A DNA stretch of 64,000 nt from Isosphaera pallida ATCC 43644 (GTDB lineage: Bacteria; Planctomycetota; Planctomycetia; Isosphaerales; Isosphaeraceae): contig NC_014962.1 in assembly GCF_000186345.1 (NCBI RefSeq), positions 4,864,450 to 4,928,449 of the forward strand, in the 5' to 3' direction. A program made the position numbers and the translations under genes. Below, piece after piece: positions 46,818-55,013 of this stretch (the stretch's first letter is position 1; every line of letters starts with the position of its first letter). The notes below the pieces were generated by a model. That model was not told where the DNA came from. It saw nothing but the letters and a program-made list of their open reading frames with translations, and made no database searches.

Positions 46818-48191
46818 TTAGACCCTCGGTTCCCAACCTGGCGCGTACTCGCGGCTCCAGTAGGTCATGGCCTCAGCGTCGTCGAGAATCGTTCCGGTGG
46901 CCGGGTCGCAACGCAGCGCTCGACCAAGACGCTGAGCAATGTTGCCTAGATGACAAGCCAGCGTAGAAAGGTGTCCCTCGGCGATTGGTGAGTTGAGTGG
47001 TTTGTTCTCACGCACGGCGTCGAGGAAGTTGGCGATGTGGAGATCGTCGGGACTGGGAACCGCGTTCCTCTCGATCTCCTTGCCTTTGGGATCGTGAATC
47101 GAATAGCCGTTACGGCGAATCGCCAGCGACCCATTTTCGCCGTACACAATGACGTCGGGGTGGTCAGCCACGGGGCTACGATCGCAGCTCAGACCGGAAT
47201 AACAGATCGACTTGCCGTCGGCGTATTCAAACACGGTTTGCTGGGTGTCCGGGGTTTCTTGATCGTCGTCAAACCGATAACGCCCTCCCGCCGAAACCAC
47301 TCTGACCGGGTTGCCAACCCCGAGTGCCCAACGGCACACGTCGATCATGTGGACGCCGTTGTTGCCGAGTTCACCGTTGCCCCAGTGCCAGAACCAGTGC
47401 CAGTTGTAGTGGAGGATGTTGGGTCGATACCCGGTTCGTGGAGCCGGCCCTTGCCAGAGGTCGAAGTCCAAACCGGCGGGCGGATCGAGTTCCTTCGCTT
47501 TGCCGATCGAGGGACGGTTGTTGAAGTAGAAGCATTGGGCGTGACTAAGCCGACCAAGTTCGCCAGCCCTCAAGCGATTCATCGCCTCTTGGAGCGCTGG
47601 GTAACTCCGACGCTGGTTGCCCATTTGGATCGGCTTGCCGGTCTTGCGGGAGGCTTCGACCATCAGTTCCCCTTCGCGGGGGTTATGCGAGCAGGGCTTT
47701 TCGACATAGACCGGCTTGCCCGCTTGCACTCCCAAAATCGCGGCCGGAGCGTGCCAGTGGTTGCACGCAGCAACCACGAACACGTCGATCGCGGGATCAT
47801 CCAGAATCGCTCGGAAGTCGTTGACTGCTTTGGGAGGAGTCGCTTGCCCCGACCATTTGACGATCTCGTCGGCGGCGCGACCCAGGCGTTCGCGATCCAC
47901 GTCGCAGACCGCGGCGATCTCCACGTTGGACTGCCGCCCGAAGACGCGAGCCAGGTCGTTGCCGCGCCCCCCCATACCCATGATACCAACGCGAACCCGA
48001 TCCGCGGCGGAACGTCCGCGCGACGTCATGGGACGAGTCTGAGCCTGAGCTTGAGAGGTCGCTCCACTCAGCGCGGCCAACCCTATGCCCATTCCTGCTG
48101 TTTCCAGGAAGACGCGCCGTGTGGGCGCGGAAGGAGTCGCTAGAGTCGTCTTGGCCACGTCGGGAGAGGATCGACGAACAGGAGGGGTCAT
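46818..48191 (-). CDS. Gfo/Idh/MocA family oxidoreductase with Tat signal
   Basis: A 457-residue NAD(P)-dependent oxidoreductase exported by the Tat path: the signal TRRVFLETAGMGIGLAALSGA has the twin arginine. Then comes the Rossmann motif VRVGIMGMGGRGNDLARVFG, DVDRERLGRAADEIV, EKPCSHNPREGELMVEASR (the EKP motif), MGNQRRSYPALQEAMNRL, NWHWFWHWGNGELGNNGVHMIDVCRWALG and the C-terminal PTTGTI-like region. ATG 48191 has GGAGG upstream and puts the signal near residue 24. Such periplasmic oxidoreductases are highly expanded in planctomycetes and handle sugar derivatives; the substrate is not readable. Confidence 0.95.
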   Translation of the reverse strand: MTPPVRRSSPDVAKTTLATPSAPTRRVFLETAGMGIGLAALSGATSQAQAQTRPMTSRGRSAADRVRVGIMGMGGRGNDLARVFGRQSNVEIAAVCDVDRERLGRAADEIVKWSGQATPPKAVNDFRAILDDPAIDVFVVAACNHWHAPAAILGVQAGKPVYVEKPCSHNPREGELMVEASRKTGKPIQMGNQRRSYPALQEAMNRLRAGELGRLSHAQCFYFNNRPSIGKAKELDPPAGLDFDLWQGPAPRTGYRPNILHYNWHWFWHWGNGELGNNGVHMIDVCRWALGVGNPVRVVSAGGRYRFDDDQETPDTQQTVFEYADGKSICYSGLSCDRSPVADHPDVIVYGENGSLAIRRNGYSIHDPKGKEIERNAVPSPDDLHIANFLDAVRENKPLNSPIAEGHLSTLACHLGNIAQRLGRALRCDPATGTILDDAEAMTYWSREYAPGWEPRV

Positions 48192-48555
48192 CGGGAGCCT
48201 CCGAGTCGGTTGGTTGAAGGAATGGAGAATCAGGTCGAGCCAACGCGGTCGGGTCGTGTTTGAATCGACCATATTCGATCATCCCAAGTTCCTCAACGAA
48301 TCGCCACCATTTCCCCTTCCATTTCTTCATCATGTGTTGAGAGTCGCGCAAGGTTTCACGTGAAACATGGCGCATCGGTGAAGACCAACCGAAGTCCGCT
48401 TCGAGAGCGCTTGGGAATCGCGTGAAGGACGACTCACGCCTCAACCCGCTTCATCCAGGTGGACGATGACAGCAACCTCAAACCAGTGCAAGGGTTTGGA
48501 ACCCAGCGTCGCTCTTGCAAACGGCGAGACCCACTCGCTTGCTTCGTTCGAGGGA
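48192..48555. other. Intergenic region of 364 nt with a parS-like site
   Basis: Lies between the oxidoreductase start and the stop of the GH-A-like gene. It contains a strong parS-like sequence at 48352 and presumably the oxidoreductase promoter. No other gene is apparent. Confidence 0.4.
48352..48367. other. parS-like site (15 of 16)
   Basis: GGTTTCACGTGAAACA differs from the canonical ParB-binding parS by one base at the first position. It lies between two genes. Confidence 0.8.
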
Positions 48556-50316
48556 TCAGCGGGAAGGGTGACGACGGAGGAACGCTCGAACCGCCGAAAA
48601 TTTGGGAGCCTCGTCGAGGCTTTGGCCCTCGTGTTCGAGCATTCCCCAACTTCCCCACTTGGAGGGCTTCCCCATCGACGAGAACATCACGATCAACCCG
48701 CCGCCCGCATCAGCCCAGCCGTCGAGATAGGTTTCATAGAGGGTTTTCATGCGCGGGTGACGGTTGGCGGCGTGGAAGAGTGCGGTCAATGCCTCGTTGT
48801 TCTCGGCTCCTCCGTGGCCTGCCAGATGCTGACCGGCTTCGTAGGCGACGAGTTCAAGGCCACGTTCCCGCGCCATGGCGGCGTACTCGCGCACTTTGCC
48901 CAACGAGTTGGCGACGCTGTCCTGAAGCGCGTCCAGCAGTTGGGTCACCTCCAGCTTGAGGGTTTCCTCAACCCGTTTGGGTGATCCCCACTCGTTTCCG
49001 AAGTAAGGAGCGATCGCAATGGCGTCAGCTTCTTTGAAGGCGTCGTTCCAGTCCATCACTTGCAGGCCGGTCCACGGGTTGGCCGACTGAGCAGGCAGGA
49101 CCCGCACTACACGGTCGGCTTCTGAGCCGAAGACCTCGCGCCAGATGCGAAAGATCTCAACCGAACGCTGAGACACAAACCGCAACTGTGCCTGGAAGTC
49201 GTTGTCGCTGAGCTTCAGTTCCTTGCCTCGATCTCGACAGTAACGTGATTGTTCAAACTGGTTATTCCAACATTCGTTGGAATACTCGACCCAGATCGGT
49301 TTGCCTGGTTTGAGTTCCCGCTTAACCTGAAGGGCGAATTGACGCACATATTCGTCGTCGGCTCGGTGCGGCATACAGAACCAAGGGGCGACATCCAGCG
49401 TGTTGCACAAGGCGATTTGATACTCCAGTGCCACGCCGTGGAGGGATTGGCGGGCGTCAGACGGCTTGGGACGATCTTCCCAACGCGCGATCTTGGAGTT
49501 GTTGGTTTCCATCCAATCCATGAATCTCAGCACCGCGAAGTCACGCCAACGATCGAGGAAGGGTTGGCGAAACGGTTGCGATTCATAAGTGGTCTCGGCC
49601 TCGGCGGGAATGAAGCGTATCTTCCGCAACGGGTCGCTGGAGTCGGTCTCCATGATCGCCAGGAAAATCCCACCCTTCGATTGATCGATCCGCACGCGAA
49701 GCCGACCATTCTCCCCGCCGACAATCCGCGCGGGTCCGTTGAGCCGCAGCTTACCTTTGCCTTCATGGAGAATGAGATAATCGCCCACCGGCAGATGGGG
49801 CTCGAAGTCGGTGACGATCACGGTTTCAGCGTATTGGTTGGGACGGAGCGACTTGACCTCGCCGTGTTCGTCCAAGTCGAGCGGCCCCCCCTGCCCCCAC
49901 GGTTTGCCCTTCTCTTGGCTGATCCACTTCCGCGATGCCTTGAAGGCATCCACAAAGACCAGTTCCGAGGAGTAATCCCTTATCCCTCCCAGGTTGACTC
50001 CGACTTGAACCGGTCCCGGTTTCCGTTTGTCAACAGTTGCAGGAGACACCGCGTCCGTGATCAGACGAGTGGGGGTAGGAGCAGCAACCGGCGCGGAAGC
50101 TTCTTCGTTCGAGGGGGGGAGAAGGACAGGCGAAGTGACATGGGGATCGGAGCTGGCTTCGGACACGCGGGGTTCAAAGCCAGGTTGCTGGGTGTAGGGA
50201 TTCCCACACCCGGCTAGCCCACCCAACCCTAACGCCGCCAACCAGAGGGTCGCATCCATGATGGTTCGCCAAGTCCGGCGTGGACCAGCGAACAATCTGA
50301 TCAAGTTGACGATCAT
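48556..50316 (-). CDS. Lipoprotein with clan GH-A-like glycoside hydrolase barrel
   Basis: A 586-residue lipoprotein: signal LWLAALGLGGLAGC (lipobox LAGC), a Pro/Ala/Ser-rich linker, a beta-sandwich-like segment (PVGDYLILHEGKGKLRLNGPARIVGG) and a TIM-barrel-like region. The barrel carries PIWVEYSNECWNNQFEQS, which has the Asn-Glu of the clan GH-A acid/base motif, and LELVAYEAGQHLAGHGG, which fits a nucleophile Glu at the end of a beta strand. Planctomycete proteins of this type are annotated as cellulose-binding or hypothetical; no exact GH family is assigned here. Start ATG 50316 with a GGAG upstream. The catalytic assignment is inference. Confidence 0.82.
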   Translation of the reverse strand: MIVNLIRLFAGPRRTWRTIMDATLWLAALGLGGLAGCGNPYTQQPGFEPRVSEASSDPHVTSPVLLPPSNEEASAPVAAPTPTRLITDAVSPATVDKRKPGPVQVGVNLGGIRDYSSELVFVDAFKASRKWISQEKGKPWGQGGPLDLDEHGEVKSLRPNQYAETVIVTDFEPHLPVGDYLILHEGKGKLRLNGPARIVGGENGRLRVRIDQSKGGIFLAIMETDSSDPLRKIRFIPAEAETTYESQPFRQPFLDRWRDFAVLRFMDWMETNNSKIARWEDRPKPSDARQSLHGVALEYQIALCNTLDVAPWFCMPHRADDEYVRQFALQVKRELKPGKPIWVEYSNECWNNQFEQSRYCRDRGKELKLSDNDFQAQLRFVSQRSVEIFRIWREVFGSEADRVVRVLPAQSANPWTGLQVMDWNDAFKEADAIAIAPYFGNEWGSPKRVEETLKLEVTQLLDALQDSVANSLGKVREYAAMARERGLELVAYEAGQHLAGHGGAENNEALTALFHAANRHPRMKTLYETYLDGWADAGGGLIVMFSSMGKPSKWGSWGMLEHEGQSLDEAPKFSAVRAFLRRHPSR

Positions 50317-50622
50317 GCGTGGTCTCCGAGGAGAGAACCGAGTCTTTGGGTAGGCCCAGCGTGAGTTTGTTGGCGACTCCGACAAACGCGATCGTCATCG
50401 CGCTAGTTGATCGGAGACTCGGATCGCCTCAGCTTGCCAGGTCGTTGATCGTTTTGCAATCAGGTTCAACCTCGTCTCTCGATCGGATCTCAAACCCTCC
50501 CCTTCTCCGATGCGTCGCGTTGGCCTTATCAAACAACGGCTCGGCGATCACAAGGGATCGTCGAGCCGTGGTGAGTTCAACTCGGTTCGTTGATCCTCAC
50601 CGGAAGCGAAACCACCAGTTGG
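50317..50622. other. Intergenic region of 306 nt
   Basis: Between the GH-A-like lipoprotein and the stop of the large TPR/FG-GAP gene, all on the minus strand. I see nothing recognisable in it beyond its likely promoter role. Confidence 0.3.
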
Positions 50623-53600
50623 TCACGGGCGGATTTCGCGGGTCTGATACCTGTCGAGATAGCGCTGATAGGCGGGGTCGCGGAGTCGTTCGGTGATCGG
50701 GTCGATGAAGGGAAATTCAGGCATTCCCTTCCAGGGCAACGGTTCGACCGTGTCACTGCCCGCTGTGAAGGGGTCAGCGTCCTTGCAGTAACCGACCGAG
50801 CGCAACACGAAGGTTCGGTTCCATCCTTTGGGCAACTCGGGCAGCGTGGTCGCGTCGAACTCCAGTTTAACTTCGTCGCCGGGACCAATCACTGCGAACT
50901 GGTCGTCGTCGCGGGCAACGAGTTCGGTGACCTCTCCAAACCGAGTCAAGCGTCCACGAAAGCTGGCGAACGGCGCAGGATCGACTTGAGCGTACTCGTA
51001 GAGCAACGGTGGTTGTCCGTCGGGCGAAACCTCGCGTAAGTAACCCCGCGCCGCCAACCAAGCCCGCATGACGGGGAGCGTGGTCGAACGATAAAGAGCG
51101 GGCTGTTCGGCGGTGGGAGCCGGTTCGGTGATCGCAAGAAACGCCTCGTCCCAGTCGCACTCCATATTGGTACGGATGCGCACAACAAACGGATGCGCAA
51201 GCTTGCTGGGGTCGAGTTCCACGCTCATGGTTCGCGGCAACCCGGCGGGATAACCAGGATAGGGTTCCAGCGTCTCCCAGGTTCCATCTGACCGTTGTTG
51301 TTCCAAAACGGGTGGCTTGAGTTCCACGCCAGCGGTAGCGGCGGCGTAATTGGTTTGCGAGTAGGGATATTCGACCCAACCATTCAGTACCAGCAGCAAC
51401 CGTCGTCCCGGTTCGTTTTCGACCCGACTCCAGGCGTCACGGACTCGGTTTCCGAAGTCGAGCGTGATGGCATGTTCTTCAGCATAGCCAATCCACTTGC
51501 CCAGCTTTTTGACGCCTCCAGCGAAGCGACGGTCGGTGGATTTCAGATGGTCCGTCACCTCCTGCCCTTGAGAGTTGACGGCCTTGGTCGGATCAATCCG
51601 AGTCCGCCATGCGCGAACCTCTCCCGTCGGCCGCGGACCTTCGGGCGCGAAGCGTTCATCCAACCCGATCGTCACCTCGGCAGGGTGGTCGATGACTTCG
51701 AGCTCGAAGTGGTCCAGGTAGGAGATCTCGTCCATCGGTTCGACCACGGCGATGCGATAAACCCCGCGGGTCGGCTTCAACTGATCGCTGCGAATCAGCA
51801 ACGCCTCGTCGCGATCGGGCTGCCCGTAAATCCCAGGCGCGACCAGATAACCCATTCCACCTCCTCCGAGGAAATCGCCTAGGCACTCGAACCGGGTTCC
51901 GTTCCACGTGAAACACACTGGACAGCTTCCCGTCTTGCGATTGGTCTCGATCAGGTTGAGCCGCTGGTTGGCAGCGACCTGGAGCTCTGACTGCAACACA
52001 CCATCTGGCCAGGTGATCTGAACCAGTTCCGCCTTCGTGGAATCGCCTAACCCCAAAACCACGGGACCAAGCGATTGACCGGTCGCACCGATAAGCGACG
52101 TGGTCTCCAACCGAAGATTGAGCTTCGGCCCCAACACTCCGAGTTTGGCTCCATAGCCGTGAGGGTTGGTCCGCATTTGGTCGAATCCCACTTTCCACCG
52201 ACCCGCGAACTCAAGCGCCAACCAGTTGAATCGATTCCCCAAGTTCTCGAACACCCTCGGCGGCTCGCCAGGACGCCAAACCAAGAGATCAGGAAGGTCG
52301 TCACCCACGAGATTGGCCGTCTCTAAAGAATCCCTCCCTTGCTCCGGCGAGGTTGAACCATCGTTGGAACGCAGCTCGTCGAGGCCCACACTGAACCCGA
52401 TCAAACGGTCACCCAGGTTTCGACCCGCCAGCGGTTGTTGGTCGGTGGGACCAATCACGTCAGGGCTGCCATTCAAGTCGATGTCGATCATTCGGACCGA
52501 ACTTAGACCACGGAGATTCGTGGGAAACTCCACGAAGTTGGGCTGACGACGGCCAGGCGTGGAATCGGTCTCGTTCCTCCAGACTCGCAACCGCCCTTCA
52601 TGATCGAGCGCGACTAGGTCGGAACGTCCGTCAGCGTCCAGGTCAAGGGCGAGCAGATGGTTGATCCTGGAAGGTCCATTGGGCAGCTCGATCGGTTCCC
52701 GGAGAAACCGTCCCAGGCGTTCGTTTCGCAGTAGGTACGGGGTTCCATCCCAGCCAGCCACAATCAGATCAAGGTCACGGTCGCTGTCGAAATCGAAGGC
52801 CGCCAGCGTTGTCGGAACTCCAGATGGCTTCAGTGCTTCCTCGAGGCCGGGCCAGCGGGAGAATGCGATCGAAAGTCCCTCCTCGGCGGGTGTCTCGGGA
52901 TGGGCGACTGCCTTAGGAGCCCAGTTGTCTTTGGGAAGGTTCCCCGGCAGCGGCGCGGGTACGCCGTCGTTGCGGAACAGGATCACCGGGGAAGGGGGGG
53001 GTTGTTCTCCCTCCCGAAAGAGGGTCTCTAATTGGGACGCCAGGGTTGGCGTCACCAAGACGAGATCGAGGTCGCCATCCTGGTCCAAATCGATCCAACG
53101 GGCGGTGAGCGCGACCTGATTCAGGTTCGCTAAACCAGCCTGAGCTGTGACATCTTCAAAGCTCTGATTGCCTAGGTTGCGCAGAAGCCGCACGCCACGA
53201 GTTCCCGTCAAGACCAGGTCGTTCCAACCATCGGCGTCGAAGTCGGCGGCAGCGGCTCCGAGGGTCACACCGTGGTCGGATCCATTGCCGCTGGGTGCCA
53301 ACGCCCTGGGTAACTCCGTGTAGCCACCATCGGGACGTTGACGGAAAAGACCGTCTCGAATCCCCTGGTCGTCTCGAATGGCGTTGGGAAGAAACAGGTC
53401 GATCAGGTCGTCGTTATCCAGATCGAATGCAACGATCGGTCGCCCGAACTGGCCGGCGATCCGTTCTGCGTTGGCAGAGTGTTGGCGAAGTTCCTCTGGT
53501 GTCGCCCAGTTTGACCCTTGGGCGAGCTCGAACTTCAGATCGGTCGCGTTCCACCGCACGGGGGCGTCGGTCTCGGCGGGTTTTGAAACGATTCCAGGTG

Positions 53601-54483
53601 GGTTGATGATCGTGGCATAAGGTCCTGCCTCGCCATAGGTCAAAGCGAACGCCTCGCCTGGTCCCTGAGGATTGCCCGCCGTTTTGGGACTCAGCTGGGC
53701 GCGGAGATTGAACATCTCCGTCCGCTTGCGAATCGCTTCGGCCTTTTGTTGAGGATCGCGGGCAGTGACCTCTTGGTTGCGGTAAGCCAGCATCAAGCGG
53801 TAAGCGGCCGACTCAAAATAAGGGTTGAGTTCGAACGCCTTCTCAAAGTAAGGCAAGATCAACTCGGGCTTGTTTTGGGCCACCGGAAAATCGGGTCGGT
53901 CAGGGTCGGGAAGAGTCGCCCCCAGCTGGTACCAGGTTGTAGCATCGTTGGGATCGAGTTCGTTGACCTTTCGAAATGCCTCGTGAGCTTGAGCCGTCTC
54001 GCCGACGTATCCCAAAATGAGGCCCCGACAGTAATAAGCGTGGGCGTTGTTGGGATCTTGGCGGATGACCTCGGCTAGCAGATCCAACTCCCTCTGGAAA
54101 TCTTGAGCGGAAGGCGATCGTCCCGCCTTGCGGGCGTCCTCCGCTTTGACACCCGTGTTGTTCAAAAGCGCGATCGCCAGATTGACTCCGCTAGGAGGCC
54201 AACCAGGAGCGATCCTCCGAACCGTTTCAAACGCTTGAGCGGCCTCGGCGTACTCGAACCGCTGCATTCGTCCCAACCCTTCGAGATGGGCTTCGACCAA
54301 GTCCTTGAATTGGTCCGGCGTCAGGTCGGAAAGGGTGGCGGCCCGCGTCTCAGGAGCGGTGGTTTGAACTCGTTCAGACTTGGGGACACTCTTGGTTTCA
54401 GGTTGGGTTCCACAACCACAACCAATCCCGATGGGTGTCATTAGCAATCCCAACCCCACCCAACGACGTATCGTGGCGCTCAT
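50623..54483 (-). CDS. Large lipoprotein with TPR, FG-GAP/VCBS and ASPIC/UnbV-like domains
   Basis: A 1,286-residue lipoprotein (signal VGLGLLMTPIGIGCGCG). Residues about 50-260 are TPR-like (YAEAAQAFETVRRIAP, NNAHAYYCRGLILGYVGETAQAHEAFRK). Then comes a beta-propeller of FG-GAP/VCBS repeats (VAFDLDNDDLIDLFLPN, AAADFDADGWNDLVLTG, IDLDQDGDLDLVLVT, FDFDSDRDLDLIVAG, LDLDADGRSDLVALD, IDLNGSPDVIGPT), whose Asp/Asn clusters fit calcium binding. An ASPIC/UnbV-like part follows (YGAKLGVLGPKLNL, LGPVVLGLGDSTKAELVQITWPDGV), then about 390 residues of a beta-rich C-terminal region with NPxCF-like CPVCFTWNGTRFECLGD. ATG 54483 begins MSATIRRWVG; SD is weak. Probably an extracellular binding protein. It has a parS-like site inside (51900). 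Confidence 0.87.
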   Translation of the reverse strand: MSATIRRWVGLGLLMTPIGIGCGCGTQPETKSVPKSERVQTTAPETRAATLSDLTPDQFKDLVEAHLEGLGRMQRFEYAEAAQAFETVRRIAPGWPPSGVNLAIALLNNTGVKAEDARKAGRSPSAQDFQRELDLLAEVIRQDPNNAHAYYCRGLILGYVGETAQAHEAFRKVNELDPNDATTWYQLGATLPDPDRPDFPVAQNKPELILPYFEKAFELNPYFESAAYRLMLAYRNQEVTARDPQQKAEAIRKRTEMFNLRAQLSPKTAGNPQGPGEAFALTYGEAGPYATIINPPGIVSKPAETDAPVRWNATDLKFELAQGSNWATPEELRQHSANAERIAGQFGRPIVAFDLDNDDLIDLFLPNAIRDDQGIRDGLFRQRPDGGYTELPRALAPSGNGSDHGVTLGAAAADFDADGWNDLVLTGTRGVRLLRNLGNQSFEDVTAQAGLANLNQVALTARWIDLDQDGDLDLVLVTPTLASQLETLFREGEQPPPSPVILFRNDGVPAPLPGNLPKDNWAPKAVAHPETPAEEGLSIAFSRWPGLEEALKPSGVPTTLAAFDFDSDRDLDLIVAGWDGTPYLLRNERLGRFLREPIELPNGPSRINHLLALDLDADGRSDLVALDHEGRLRVWRNETDSTPGRRQPNFVEFPTNLRGLSSVRMIDIDLNGSPDVIGPTDQQPLAGRNLGDRLIGFSVGLDELRSNDGSTSPEQGRDSLETANLVGDDLPDLLVWRPGEPPRVFENLGNRFNWLALEFAGRWKVGFDQMRTNPHGYGAKLGVLGPKLNLRLETTSLIGATGQSLGPVVLGLGDSTKAELVQITWPDGVLQSELQVAANQRLNLIETNRKTGSCPVCFTWNGTRFECLGDFLGGGGMGYLVAPGIYGQPDRDEALLIRSDQLKPTRGVYRIAVVEPMDEISYLDHFELEVIDHPAEVTIGLDERFAPEGPRPTGEVRAWRTRIDPTKAVNSQGQEVTDHLKSTDRRFAGGVKKLGKWIGYAEEHAITLDFGNRVRDAWSRVENEPGRRLLLVLNGWVEYPYSQTNYAAATAGVELKPPVLEQQRSDGTWETLEPYPGYPAGLPRTMSVELDPSKLAHPFVVRIRTNMECDWDEAFLAITEPAPTAEQPALYRSTTLPVMRAWLAARGYLREVSPDGQPPLLYEYAQVDPAPFASFRGRLTRFGEVTELVARDDDQFAVIGPGDEVKLEFDATTLPELPKGWNRTFVLRSVGYCKDADPFTAGSDTVEPLPWKGMPEFPFIDPITERLRDPAYQRYLDRYQTREIRP
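51900..51915. other. parS-like site inside a coding region (14 of 16)
   Basis: CGTTCCACGTGAAACA, two mismatches from canonical parS, within the large TPR/FG-GAP gene (codons for the CFTWN region). The coincidence of codon use with the consensus is possible. Confidence 0.5.
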
Positions 54484-54734
54484 GTGTGGGAGGTTCGCTG
54501 GACAACATTTGAAAGAGGGCACGGAATCATCTCCCAACTTGAAAATGAAAAAAGCGATCTTCTTCGACGTGGGATGTGATCAGCCAGACCGAACCACGTT
54601 TCACACTGTCCCACATCTCGTGGAATCGTCGTCGTGAAACAGGCTGGAGTGACGTTTCCCTTTGCGGTCAGGAACTGATCTCGAAAGCCCCGTCAGGATC
54701 GCCGGAGGACCACAACCGGCTTCAGACGGTCAAC

Positions 54735-54750
54735 CGTTTCACGTGAAACA
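54735..54750. other. parS site (15 of 16)
   Basis: CGTTTCACGTGAAACA, one mismatch from the canonical ParB-binding sequence. First of the cluster. Confidence 0.85.
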
Positions 54751-54778
54751 CGAATCGAGGCAATCCGTGACTCCCTTC

Positions 54779-54794
54779 TGTTTCACGTGAAACA
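54779..54794. other. parS site, perfect match
   Basis: TGTTTCACGTGAAACA matches the canonical bacterial parS consensus at all 16 positions. The centre is 44 nt from the previous site. Confidence 0.93.
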
Positions 54795-54820
54795 AGACCG
54801 GTCGCTTGTCATTCTTCCAC

Positions 54821-54836
54821 CGTTTCACGTGCAATC
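54821..54836. other. parS-like site (degenerate, 12 of 16)
   Basis: CGTTTCACGTGCAATC: left half intact, right half carries three changes. Spacing of 42 nt from the perfect site continues the regular phasing. Confidence 0.45.
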
Positions 54837-54872
54837 CCCATCGAGGCGTGCAGCGACAAGCTTGCGAATCCT

Positions 54873-54898
54873 CCCACCGTTTCACGTGAAACGGTGGG
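54873..54898. other. parS core in an extended 26-nt perfect palindrome
   Basis: The core GTTTCACGTGAAAC is embedded in a perfect inverted repeat whose arms also include CCCACC / GGTGGG. It is the last site of the cluster. The extended palindrome could form a cruciform or hairpin. Confidence 0.8.
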
Positions 54899-55013
54899 AA
54901 CGACGATCGGCGACGACTTGACGAGGGGGGCGGGATTCACGAGAGCGGGCCGATGAAAGTGAGGGAGATCGTATCTGTCGAAGCCGTCGCCGCCTTCGTG
55001 AATCTCATCGAGA

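Larger units (their letters stand above)
54484..55013. other. Intergenic centromere-like region of 530 nt (parS cluster)
   Basis: Lies between the start of the TPR/FG-GAP gene and the stop of the amidase gene. It carries four parS-type sequences within 164 nt (54735-54898), three of them strong, and scattered half-sites such as CGTGAAACA near 54631. No protein-coding frame is supported. Confidence 0.75.

Noticed and set aside
54599-54640. GTTTCAC and CGTGAAACA half-sites upstream of the parS cluster
   Set aside because: Each is only half of a parS and they are not arranged as a palindrome; not counted as sites.
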